Below, piece after piece: positions 15,340 to 23,060 of a stretch of 64,000 bases of DNA. The DNA is from Advenella mandrilli (lineage in GTDB: Bacteria > Pseudomonadota > Gammaproteobacteria > Burkholderiales > Burkholderiaceae_B), in NCBI RefSeq assembly GCF_016595155.1, contig NZ_JAENGP010000002.1, positions 1 to 64,000 of the forward strand, in the 5' to 3' direction. The translations under genes and the position numbers were made by a program. Each line of letters opens with the position of its first letter. Position 1 is the first letter of the stretch. Below the pieces are notes generated by a model, which was not told the DNA's origin, did not search any database, and worked only from the letters and a program-made list of their open reading frames with translations.

Positions 15340-17049
15340 ATGTCACAGGAAAGCCTGATCAATGCCCAAACCAGCATTGATGAATATCTCAGCCAAGCCG
15401 ACTGGCGTGTTAACGCCAATGCCAACCAGGGTTACTCGCTGGGCGGCCTGATTCTGAACATTTCCGGCAAAATGATTGCCACCTACTGGCTTAACCACAT
15501 TTACCCACCCGAAGTCGGCCAGGCGCACCGTGATGCCGACTTGCACATTCATGACCTGGACATGCTTTCCGGCTACTGCGCCGGCTGGTCACTGCGTACC
15601 CTGCTGAACGAAGGACTGAATGGCGTGCCCGGCAAAGTGGAGTCTTCCCCGCCCAAACACATGTCCAGCGCGATCGGGCAAATTGTGAATTTTTTGGGTA
15701 CCCTGCAAAATGAATGGGCCGGCGCCCAGGCTTTCAGCTCTTTCGACACCTACATGGCACCTTATGTACGGGTAGACAAACTGGACTACCCCACCGTCAA
15801 GCAATACATGCAGGAACTCATCTACAACCTGAACGTGCCTTCACGCTGGGGTACGCAAACCCCTTTTACCAACCTGACTTTTGACTGGATCTGCCCCGAA
15901 GACCTGCGTGAACAAACGCCGGTTATCGCCGGCAAGGAAATGCCATTCAACTACGGTGAGCTGCAAACCGAAATGGACATGATTAACCGCGCCTACATTG
16001 AAATCATGATGCAGGGCGATGAAAAAGGCCGGGTGTTCACCTTCCCGATTCCCACCTACAACATTACCGAAGACTTTGACTGGCACAGCCCCAACGCCGA
16101 GCTGATGTTTGAAATGACCGCTAAATACGGCCTGCCGTATTTCCAGAATTTCATTAATTCCGAGCTCAAGCCCAATATGATCCGCTCCATGTGCTGCCGC
16201 CTGCAGCTGGACTTGCGCGAATTGCTCAAGCGGGGCAATGGCCTGTTCGGCTCAGCGGAACAAACCGGTTCCCTGGGTGTGGTTACCATTAACTGCGCCC
16301 GCCTTGGCTACCAATATGCCGGCAATGAAGCCGCCCTGTTTAAGCGGCTGGACGAACTAATGGAACTGGGCAAAACCAGCCTGGAACTGAAGCGCACGGA
16401 AATCCAGAAACACATGGATAACGGCCTGTTTCCCTACACCAAACGTTACCTGGGCACCTTGCGCAACCACTTTTCAACCCTGGGGGTGAATGGCATTAAT
16501 GAAATGATCCGCAACTTCACTCATGACGAACATGATATTACGTCTGAATGGGGGCATGACTTCGCCATCCGCCTGCTGGATCATATCCGCGCCAAAATGC
16601 TGGTTTTCCAGGAAAAAACCGGTCATATGTACAACCTGGAAGCCACCCCGGCCGAAGGCACCACCTACCGTTTTGCCAAGGAAGACCGCAAACGTTTCCC
16701 GGCTATTTTGCAGGCGGGCACGACAGACATGCCCTATTACACCAATTCTTCCCAGTTACCGGTCGGTTTTACCGACGACCCCTTCGAGGCACTGGAAAGG
16801 CAAGACGACTTGCAACGCAAATATACCGGTGGCACCGTTTTACACCTGTACATGACCGACCCGCTTTCCACGGCGGATGCCTGCCGCAACCTGGTCAAGC
16901 GTGCCTTGGGGCGCTTTCATTTGCCTTACATAACCGTGACGCCCACGTTTTCCATTTGCCCCAAACATGGCTACCTGGGCGGAAGCCATAAATTCTGCCC
17001 GAAATGTGACGATGAACTGATCCAGAAAAAACTGAAAGAAGCCGCATAG
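15340..17049 (+). CDS. nrdD: Anaerobic ribonucleoside-triphosphate reductase, catalytic part without glycyl-radical domain
   Basis: Protein of 569 aa; full NrdD proteins such as the E. coli enzyme are about 700 aa. It starts directly at the catalytic barrel (DEYLSQADWRVNANAN, then LHIHDLD), so there is no N-terminal ATP cone. It ends just after a zinc-binding module (ICPKHGYLGG and CPKCDDELIQKK). The C-terminal glycyl-radical loop that must follow is missing from this chain and is encoded by the next ORF 51 bp downstream. The enzyme reduces ribonucleoside triphosphates without oxygen, using a radical generated by NrdG. An FNR-like box lies upstream. The spacer between the two ORFs contains stops, so this is a real gene split and not one frameshift. 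Confidence 0.92.
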   Translation: MSQESLINAQTSIDEYLSQADWRVNANANQGYSLGGLILNISGKMIATYWLNHIYPPEVGQAHRDADLHIHDLDMLSGYCAGWSLRTLLNEGLNGVPGKVESSPPKHMSSAIGQIVNFLGTLQNEWAGAQAFSSFDTYMAPYVRVDKLDYPTVKQYMQELIYNLNVPSRWGTQTPFTNLTFDWICPEDLREQTPVIAGKEMPFNYGELQTEMDMINRAYIEIMMQGDEKGRVFTFPIPTYNITEDFDWHSPNAELMFEMTAKYGLPYFQNFINSELKPNMIRSMCCRLQLDLRELLKRGNGLFGSAEQTGSLGVVTINCARLGYQYAGNEAALFKRLDELMELGKTSLELKRTEIQKHMDNGLFPYTKRYLGTLRNHFSTLGVNGINEMIRNFTHDEHDITSEWGHDFAIRLLDHIRAKMLVFQEKTGHMYNLEATPAEGTTYRFAKEDRKRFPAILQAGTTDMPYYTNSSQLPVGFTDDPFEALERQDDLQRKYTGGTVLHLYMTDPLSTADACRNLVKRALGRFHLPYITVTPTFSICPKHGYLGGSHKFCPKCDDELIQKKLKEAA

Positions 17050-17100
17050 ATTCATTTAATCTAAACAAACCCAAATCAATTCAAATCTAAAGGAAATAAA

Positions 17101-17280
17101 ATGCAAAGCACCCTCATGAACAAACCCGCAAACATCACGCTTAGCGACGAAGAACGCCAGCCATGCGAAATCTGGACCCGGGTCATGGGCTACCACCGCC
17201 CCATGTCTTCATTCAATATTGGCAAAAAAGGTGAATTTCATGAAAGAAAATACTTCAGCGAAAAAGAGGCCCGCCTTTGA
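17101..17280 (+). CDS. Stand-alone glycyl-radical domain of NrdD
   Basis: A 59-aa ORF with its own ribosome site (AAAGGA, seven bases before the ATG). Residues 22-50 contain CEIWTRVMGYHRPMSSFN followed by GKKGEFHERKYF. This is the C-terminal signature of class III ribonucleotide reductases, with the radical glycine at residue 30 (RVMGY). It completes the NrdD encoded just upstream and would have to dock onto it in trans, much as GrcA (YfiD) can replace the radical domain of pyruvate formate-lyase. Its stop overlaps the nrdG start (TTGA), suggesting coupled translation. Confidence 0.88.
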   Translation: MQSTLMNKPANITLSDEERQPCEIWTRVMGYHRPMSSFNIGKKGEFHERKYFSEKEARL

Positions 17281-17999
17281 ATCCTGACGCAGCACCAGCT
17301 TCTTCGCTAAGGGTTGGGGGCATGACCCCCTTCAGCACCTCGGACTACCCCGGCCAGATGGCCACCGTACTGTTTGTGCAGGGTTGCCCCTGGCGCTGTG
17401 GCTACTGCCATAACCCGCATTTGCAGGAACGGGGAACCAGCAACCCGCTGGACTGGGACAACATCATGACGTTCCTGCAAAAGCGGGCCGGCCTGATTGA
17501 CGCCGTGGTATTCAGTGGTGGCGAACCCACCATTGACCCTGCCCTGGAAGAAGCCATGCAACAGGTTAAGGCACTGGGTTATAAAATCGGCCTGCATTGC
17601 GCGGGTATTTACCCACGACGGCTGAAAGAAGTACTGCCACTGGTAGATTGGATTGGCTTGGATATCAAGGCGACATTTAATAAATACGCCCATATCACAC
17701 AATTTGCCGGCAGTGGCGACCAGGCCCTGGCCTGTTTACAGGCGGTGCTGGCCAGCGGGGTAGACTATGAACTGCGCACCACCCTGCACCCCCTGCTGCT
17801 GCCCGAAGAAGACTTATTGGAACTGGCCAACAGCTTGGCCAACATGAACGTGAACAATTATGTATGGCAACTGTTTCGTGACCAGGGTTGCAACGATGTC
17901 GTCCTGAACAGCACCACCCTGGCCGGATACCCGTCTGAAGCATTGGTTGAACAGGTATCGGCCATGTTTACGCGTTTTACATTAAGGAAGAATGCCTAG
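17277..17999 (+). CDS. nrdG: Anaerobic ribonucleotide reductase activating protein (radical SAM)
   Basis: Protein of 240 aa. The radical-SAM cluster motif is CPWRCGYC near residue 36 (CxxxCxxC), followed by VVFSGGEPTIDP, the GGE motif that helps bind S-adenosylmethionine. It fits the NrdG2-type activase subgroup. It makes the glycyl radical on its partner, here the separate 59-aa protein. Translation probably starts at TTG 17277 with AGAGG upstream, overlapping the previous stop by four bases; an ATG at 17322 is an alternative. Its 3' end overlaps ubiT, on the other strand, by 23 bp. Confidence 0.88.
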   Translation: MNPDAAPASSLRVGGMTPFSTSDYPGQMATVLFVQGCPWRCGYCHNPHLQERGTSNPLDWDNIMTFLQKRAGLIDAVVFSGGEPTIDPALEEAMQQVKALGYKIGLHCAGIYPRRLKEVLPLVDWIGLDIKATFNKYAHITQFAGSGDQALACLQAVLASGVDYELRTTLHPLLLPEEDLLELANSLANMNVNNYVWQLFRDQGCNDVVLNSTTLAGYPSEALVEQVSAMFTRFTLRKNA

Positions 18000-18480
18000 C
18001 ATCGTTGGCAGGCCTAACTAACCGGCCAATGATCTGCATGCCAGGCAGGTTTTTTAATACCTGTTCGGGCGACAGCACCGATAAATCAATCCCATCCAAC
18101 GTATTTTTAACCATCAGACCCAGCTCTGTGTCGCCTTCTATCATCATGCGACGACTAAAAAACAGGGTATCGGGGTCTTCTTTACGCTGGATCATTTGCC
18201 AGTAATCGTACAGGCTTGAAGCAATAACCAAGTCTGGTTCTTCAGCATACCGGGCACAGGCCACAAACGCACGGTTGCGCCAGCTATAGTCAAAAGAAAT
18301 GCCCGCGTCTTTGACCTCCAGACGCAGTTTTTTATTCTGAAGGCGGCCTAGCACATCTTCAGGCAAATGCTTTTTCAATAACAGGTTAAGCCCGTTAACA
18401 AAGAAAAACGTGCCGGGATAAGACGGCAGTTTTGAAAAAACCGTTTTCACAAACGGCGGAAGCAAAAAAGGCTTGTCCAT
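17977..18480 (-). CDS. ubiT: UbiT, SCP2 lipid-binding protein of anaerobic ubiquinone synthesis
   Basis: Protein of 167 aa with an SCP2 sterol-carrier fold. It follows the UbiT (YhbT) pattern: an FFFVNGLNLLLKKHLPEDVLGRL helix, then FDYSWRNRAFVACARYAEEPDLVI, and FFSRRMMIEGDTELGLMVKNTLD, which is highly typical. UbiT is needed for the oxygen-independent ubiquinone pathway and binds isoprenoid intermediates. It is the last gene of ubiU-ubiV-ubiT. The 23-bp tail-to-tail overlap with nrdG is unusual but leaves both frames intact. Confidence 0.9.
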   Translation of the reverse strand: MDKPFLLPPFVKTVFSKLPSYPGTFFFVNGLNLLLKKHLPEDVLGRLQNKKLRLEVKDAGISFDYSWRNRAFVACARYAEEPDLVIASSLYDYWQMIQRKEDPDTLFFSRRMMIEGDTELGLMVKNTLDGIDLSVLSPEQVLKNLPGMQIIGRLVRPANDARHSSLM

Positions 18481-18500
18481 CGTATTTCTCCAAAGATGGC

Positions 18501-19388
18501 TTAAGCCGCCACCTGTTCAAGGCCCGGCTTGCCATGCCAGTAGCCATTACAACCTTGTTCGGGCATTAAGGGTTCAATGTGTGCCATGGCACTGGCCACA
18601 TCAAGACGATTGTTAATAACGGCATCGTACAGTTCAACAATTTTGTCGGTATCTTGCCATTGCGGACTAATACGGACAATATCCACGCCCGTTTCACGCA
18701 TGCTGTGCACGTCGGCCAGCAGGTTATACACCAGCGCCGACTGGGTTTGTATGCCGTTAAGCACCAGGAAAGGCTGGCTTTCGCGGGTTTTCATCATGAG
18801 GCCATTTGGGTGATCCATGCACACGTACTGACAGTTGTCTTTGGGCAGGTTGCGGTTTCGGGCGGTAAAGCAGCGGGCTGAAAAGGCCAGTGGCAAACGG
18901 CCATAGGCAAACACTTCGGTTTCTACCGGAAACTGTTTTTCGGCCAGAATGCTGGCCAGGCCAGCCTGTCCCATTTCCAGCGGCATCACCCAACGCCTGG
19001 CCCCCTGCTTAACCAGCAACTCAAGGGAAGGCACGCTAAACAGGTTTAAAAAGGGACCGGCCACAAAACCTTGCCCTTGCAGGCAATGCACGGCACCCAT
19101 GTCATTGGCTTCCACCGTGAACGCTTCGTTAGCCACGATTTTTCTGAGTACTTTAAGGTCGCTTTCGCCTTCCAGCAAGGTTTGCGTAGACAAAACCACT
19201 TCTTTGCCACAGGCCTTCAGGTCACGGGCAATATCCAGCCAGTCGGGCAGGCGCAGCTCATGGCGGCGCGAACAGACCGTTTCCCCAAGATACACGATTT
19301 GTGCGGCGCTTTCGGCCATTTTTCCGTAAAAAGACACGACTTCATTGCGTGACCAGTAATACTGTATGGGTCCCAGTGCGATTTTCAC
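18501..19388 (-). CDS. ubiV: UbiV, U32-family Fe-S protein of anaerobic ubiquinone hydroxylation
   Basis: About 295 aa of the peptidase-U32 family. It matches E. coli UbiV (YhbV) from the start (KIALGPIQYYWSR), through IVYLGETVCSRRHELRLPDWLD and GRLPLAFSARCFTARNRNLPKDNC, to GIQTQSALVYNL. The cysteines around CFTAR and CQYVC fit the Fe-S ligands of the family. With UbiU it hydroxylates ubiquinone precursors without oxygen, using prephenate as the donor in studied species. I chose the GTG at 19386-19388 because AAAGG lies six bases upstream; the ATG six codons earlier has no such site. Confidence 0.9.
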   Translation of the reverse strand: MKIALGPIQYYWSRNEVVSFYGKMAESAAQIVYLGETVCSRRHELRLPDWLDIARDLKACGKEVVLSTQTLLEGESDLKVLRKIVANEAFTVEANDMGAVHCLQGQGFVAGPFLNLFSVPSLELLVKQGARRWVMPLEMGQAGLASILAEKQFPVETEVFAYGRLPLAFSARCFTARNRNLPKDNCQYVCMDHPNGLMMKTRESQPFLVLNGIQTQSALVYNLLADVHSMRETGVDIVRISPQWQDTDKIVELYDAVINNRLDVASAMAHIEPLMPEQGCNGYWHGKPGLEQVAA

Positions 19389-19424
19389 AAGAATACCTTT
19401 ATGCAAATATATTTGATTGTTGAA

Positions 19425-20477
19425 TTATTTCCAGGGGCGGTTATAGGCACCCAGCGTATGCTGCTGCCCTTCGGCCACTTTATTCAGGCTGGCCATCCAT
19501 TCGGGCTTGACTGAATAACGCTGCGCCTGGGACAGGCAGTTGTCTATGGCCTGACGCCATACCTTGGTGACCTGGCCAACATAAGCCGGACTGCGCTGGC
19601 GTCCTTCAATTTTGACACCACGCACCCCCAGCTGAACCAGCCGGGGCAGGATTTCCAGCGTATTCAGGCTGGTAGGCTCTTCAATCGCATAATAGTTTTC
19701 ATCTTCAACATCAAACCGGCCCTTGCACAGGGTAGGATAACCGGCATTTTCATTATCACCATAACGGTCTATCAGCACACCATTAAGGCGTGACTCCAGC
19801 CCATTGGGGGTTTGTTGCCAGCGTACGGCCTTGGCAGGCGAACACACACCATGCGTATTGGGCGATTCGCCAGTCACATAAGAAGAAAGGGCGCAACGCC
19901 CTTCTACCATGACGCACAGGCTGCCAAACCCAAATACCTCTATTTCTACCGTGGTGTTTTCAGCCACCTGCTCTACCTGGGCCAGCGAAAGGACTCGCGG
20001 CAAAATAACCCGCGTAATACCAAACTGCTGCTGGTAATAAGCAATCGCCTCGTAATTGGTGGCCGAGCCCTGTACCGACAAATGACGATGTAAATCGGGA
20101 TATTTATGGGCCGCGTAAGCCATTAAGCCCAAGTCGCCCATAATAAGGGCATCTACCCCCATACTGGCAGCGTGGTCGATGGCTTGCGTCCATAAACCGG
20201 TGCTGCCGGGCTGGGGATACGTGTTAAGCGCAACAAATACCCGGCAACCCCGGGCATGTGCGTAATTTATCCCTTCACGTATGGCCGCGTCATCAAAATT
20301 AAGCCCGGCAAAATTGCGGGCATTGGTAGCATCCCGAAACCCCAGGTAGACACAGTCTGCACCGTTATCCACCGCGTTTTTCAGGGCAGGCAAACTACCG
20401 GCCGGACACACTAACTCTATAACTGGCTGCCCTGAACCGGGCTGGCCGTTACCGTTTACTGGCGAAATACTTGACAT
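19425..20477 (-). CDS. ubiU: UbiU, U32-family Fe-S protein of anaerobic ubiquinone hydroxylation
   Basis: Protein of 350 aa, peptidase-U32 family. UbiU features are VCPAGSLPALKNAVDNGADCVYLG near the start, NTYPQPG, SVQGSATNYEAI, the EVFGFGSLCVMVEGRC block with a likely cluster cysteine, and GVRGVKIEGRQRSPAYV near the end. It is the first gene of the ubiUVT unit, which makes ubiquinone in the absence of oxygen and so supports denitrification. An FNR/Dnr-like box sits 86 bp upstream, between it and the divergent DUF2249 gene. Confidence 0.92.
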   Translation of the reverse strand: MSSISPVNGNGQPGSGQPVIELVCPAGSLPALKNAVDNGADCVYLGFRDATNARNFAGLNFDDAAIREGINYAHARGCRVFVALNTYPQPGSTGLWTQAIDHAASMGVDALIMGDLGLMAYAAHKYPDLHRHLSVQGSATNYEAIAYYQQQFGITRVILPRVLSLAQVEQVAENTTVEIEVFGFGSLCVMVEGRCALSSYVTGESPNTHGVCSPAKAVRWQQTPNGLESRLNGVLIDRYGDNENAGYPTLCKGRFDVEDENYYAIEEPTSLNTLEILPRLVQLGVRGVKIEGRQRSPAYVGQVTKVWRQAIDNCLSQAQRYSVKPEWMASLNKVAEGQQHTLGAYNRPWK

Positions 20478-20562
20478 ATTAATTTAAACTTGAATATTAT
20501 TGACGCTTGGTTTCAAGCAAGAAGTAATGATTGAATATAACAATCCAGCTCATCGCGCAACC

Positions 20563-20576
20563 TTGAGTAATATCAA
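20563..20576. promoter_or_regulatory. FNR/Dnr-type operator between ubiU and the DUF2249 gene
   Basis: TTGAGTAATATCAA differs from the ideal TTGAT-N4-ATCAA at one position. It lies in the 211-bp divergent region, 86 bp from the ubiU start and 113 bp from the DUF2249 start, and so could control both units. The surrounding DNA is very AT-rich. Confidence 0.7.
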
Positions 20577-20688
20577 GAAAAAACAAGACATCAATATTAA
20601 TTTGATAATATATTGATATGTATCTACATAACGCCTGCTAGCGATTTCTTTATCAGGCCCACTAACCGCCTTGATTTACGGATTAAAC

Positions 20689-20916
20689 ATGAACAATGAC
20701 ATTCAGCTGGACGTACGCGGCCTGCCCCCGCCCGAACCCATGGAACAGGTGCTGGACATACTGCCCCAAATCAACAACGGTGAAAAACGCCTGCGCATGC
20801 TAATAGACCGCGAACCCATCCCCCTGTTTCGCATTCTGGAAAGCGAACAGTTCGAATACAGTATCCGCAAGCAGCCTGATTACTCTTATGAAGTCATCAT
20901 CTGGAAAAAGGCTTAA
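20689..20916 (+). CDS. DUF2249 domain-containing protein
   Basis: A small protein of 75 aa. It has the DUF2249 pattern: LDVRGLPPPEPMEQVLDIL at the start, EKRLRMLIDREPIPLFRILE in the middle, and YEVIIWKKA at the end, a TusA-like fold in the family. DUF2249 genes often sit beside denitrification or nitric-oxide genes, which fits this block. The stop overlaps the next start as TAATG. The start is the ATG at 20689; an upstream TTG at 20671 is less likely. Confidence 0.82.
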   Translation: MNNDIQLDVRGLPPPEPMEQVLDILPQINNGEKRLRMLIDREPIPLFRILESEQFEYSIRKQPDYSYEVIIWKKA

Positions 20917-22220
20917 TGCAACGTGCCCTGACATTCGACAGCATGCCCGGTCTGATGGCGCCCATGCGTTTTTTTCTGGCGGCGCCACTGTTTGCCATGC
21001 TGGCGGCCTTGCTGCTGCTATTGTCGGGCTCCGATGCCTGGTTAAGCCGGTGGTCACCGGTCATGTTAAGTGTTACCCATCTTTTCACGCTGGGCATTCT
21101 GACCATGAGCATGACCGGCTCATTAATCCAGCTCTTACCGGTTGCCTTCCGTATTCAGATTCCTTTTCCCAACCCCTTGGGGCTGATTGTCTTCCTGCTG
21201 CTGGGAATCGGGACCTTAACACTGGCAAGCGCCTTCCTGGCCCTGTCCAACCCGCTTTTCATCACAGCGGCCATCCTGCTGGGAAGCGGCCTGGCCATTT
21301 GCATTTTTGCCCTTAATCTTGGGTTTTGGCGGTCACGCAGGCAGCAGGCAGAAAAAGCCAGGGCATCCATCCTGGCAGTCCGTTATAGCGTCGCCAGCCT
21401 GGCCATCACGGTTATTCTTGGCCTGATCCTGGTTTACGCGTTTACCCACCCATTGGGCCTGTCTTTGGTGGCGCTTACCAATCTGCATGCCTTGTGGGGC
21501 CTGGCCGGCTGGGTAGCCATGTTGCTAATGGGCATCAGCTTTCAGGTCATCCCCCTGTTCCAGGTCACAGAAATTTATCCTGCGAGCATGACGCGACGAC
21601 TCTTGCCCGCCCTTTTTATCGTGTTATTGCTATGGACGGTTTTCTCTGAATGGTTCGGCCTGCATTCGGGCATTTTTCAAACCGCACTGGTTTTTGTACT
21701 GGTTATTCTGGCCCTTGTTTTTACCATCCAGACTGGCATTTTACTTAAAGGCCGCAAACGTCCCGAACCCGATGTCACCACTTTATTCTGGCGACTGTCA
21801 CTGGGCAGCCTGTTTGGCAGCGGCATCCTGTTAGCGCTACTGCAATTGTTTAGCCTGCCGCAACTGGAACTGTCGCTGGGCATATTATTTATTCTGGGTT
21901 GCGCCTATTCTGCCATTAATGGCATGCTGTACAAAATTGTGCCTTTTTTAGTACTGGTGCACAGCCAGGAAATCGTCCCGTTCCGTTCGGGTGCGGTACC
22001 TAAAATAAAAGATATTTTGCCCGAAGCCAAGGCCATGCGCCAGTTTTGGGTGCAATTGTTAACCGTACCGGCCATGCTGGCTGCCGCCTGGCAGGTTCCC
22101 GGCTTTGCCACCCTGGCGGCACTGTTACTGCTGGTATCGGCAGGCATGCTGTTTTTCAACTTGCTGGGTGCCGTCAACATCTATCACCGGCTTGCCAGGC
22201 AATATAAAAAAACCGCTTAA
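20916..22220 (+). CDS. Polytopic membrane protein, possibly NnrS/heme-copper-oxidase-like
   Basis: Protein of 434 aa with about twelve hydrophobic segments. Conserved-looking histidines lie in helices, for example VTHLFTLGILTMSMTGSL near residue 48 and NLHALWGLAGWVAMLLMGIS near residue 190, followed by FQVIPLF. Such His-containing helices and the IPLFQ-type motif recall NnrS and distant heme-copper oxidase subunit I relatives. I cannot assign a family with certainty. It is translationally coupled to the DUF2249 gene and lies tail to tail with the Dnr-like regulator (4-bp overlap), so a role in nitric-oxide handling or respiration is an inference from context. Confidence 0.6.
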   Translation: MQRALTFDSMPGLMAPMRFFLAAPLFAMLAALLLLLSGSDAWLSRWSPVMLSVTHLFTLGILTMSMTGSLIQLLPVAFRIQIPFPNPLGLIVFLLLGIGTLTLASAFLALSNPLFITAAILLGSGLAICIFALNLGFWRSRRQQAEKARASILAVRYSVASLAITVILGLILVYAFTHPLGLSLVALTNLHALWGLAGWVAMLLMGISFQVIPLFQVTEIYPASMTRRLLPALFIVLLLWTVFSEWFGLHSGIFQTALVFVLVILALVFTIQTGILLKGRKRPEPDVTTLFWRLSLGSLFGSGILLALLQLFSLPQLELSLGILFILGCAYSAINGMLYKIVPFLVLVHSQEIVPFRSGAVPKIKDILPEAKAMRQFWVQLLTVPAMLAAAWQVPGFATLAALLLLVSAGMLFFNLLGAVNIYHRLARQYKKTA

Positions 22221-22891
22221 AAATCAATAAGTCCCTGCATATCCAGAATAGTAATTTCTTTGCTCTTTACCTTGATCAGGCCGTGCGTGCTTAAATCCAG
22301 CAAAATACGCGAAAAGTGCTCGGGGGTAATGTTAAGGCGCGAAGCAATAATGGCCTTGCTGGTACTTAATGTAATGGTTTCCCCGTTTTCACAATGATCG
22401 TGCTTAAGCAAATAACCAATCACCCGCTGTGCGCCTGAACGCAGGGAATAGGACTCAACGTCTTCCATCAGACCATACAGCCGCTGGCTAAGTCCCTTTA
22501 GCATGTTAACCGTCAAATTATGGTTTTTGGCCAGCTCAGCCTTAATAACACTACTGCTAACATGCAGTACCAGACTGTCTTCCAGCGCCTGCGCTGTCAC
22601 GATATAGTTTTTGCCCATAAACATGAGCGCCTCGCCAAAACTGTCTCCGGCACGGATAATCTTGACGACTTTTTCGTTGCCGGGTGATGAAGTCACTGAC
22701 AGCTTGATTTGCCCGAAAATAAGCACATGCAACCCAAGGCAAGGTTCGCCACGCTGAAACACAATTTCACCACGCCTAACCTTCATCTCTGTGGTTCCTA
22801 GCGCAATGGCATCCAGCTCGGCCAGCTCCAGCTCACTGAACAATGGGACATTGGAAAGAAAGTCCTGTGTTTTAATTTTCCTGTTTGCCAT
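22217..22891 (-). CDS. Crp/Fnr family regulator, Dnr-type
   Basis: Protein of 224 aa. An N-terminal cyclic-nucleotide-type sensor domain covers residues 15-130 (GEIVFQRGEPCLGLHVLIFGQIKL, then GEALMFMGKNYIVTAQA). The C-terminal winged helix has ASRLNITPEHFSRIL as recognition helix. The N-terminal cysteine cluster that holds the [4Fe-4S] centre of true FNR is absent. The layout agrees better with Dnr/NnrR proteins, which sense nitric oxide through heme. The ITPEHFSRI helix suggests an FNR-like DNA target, in line with the two boxes found nearby. It most likely activates the neighbouring anaerobic genes. Confidence 0.85.
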   Translation of the reverse strand: MANRKIKTQDFLSNVPLFSELELAELDAIALGTTEMKVRRGEIVFQRGEPCLGLHVLIFGQIKLSVTSSPGNEKVVKIIRAGDSFGEALMFMGKNYIVTAQALEDSLVLHVSSSVIKAELAKNHNLTVNMLKGLSQRLYGLMEDVESYSLRSGAQRVIGYLLKHDHCENGETITLSTSKAIIASRLNITPEHFSRILLDLSTHGLIKVKSKEITILDMQGLIDF

Positions 22892-23060
22892 AATGACTTA
22901 GCCTTTGTATCCCTTTTCTTTCACAAAAAAAACCGATAAAGATCTATAATAAACAACATTTTCTGGCATTCTACCAATGTTTTTGCACGAATCCCCGAAT
23001 CATCCATCAATCTGTAAGCTTATCATCCCATCCCGGGTGACTAACTACCGTTTTTAATTA

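Noticed and set aside
17040-17110. Sequencing frameshift as a simple explanation of the split NrdD
   Set aside because: The 51-bp spacer contains stops and a ribosome site, and two separate errors would be needed. It cannot be fully excluded without resequencing.
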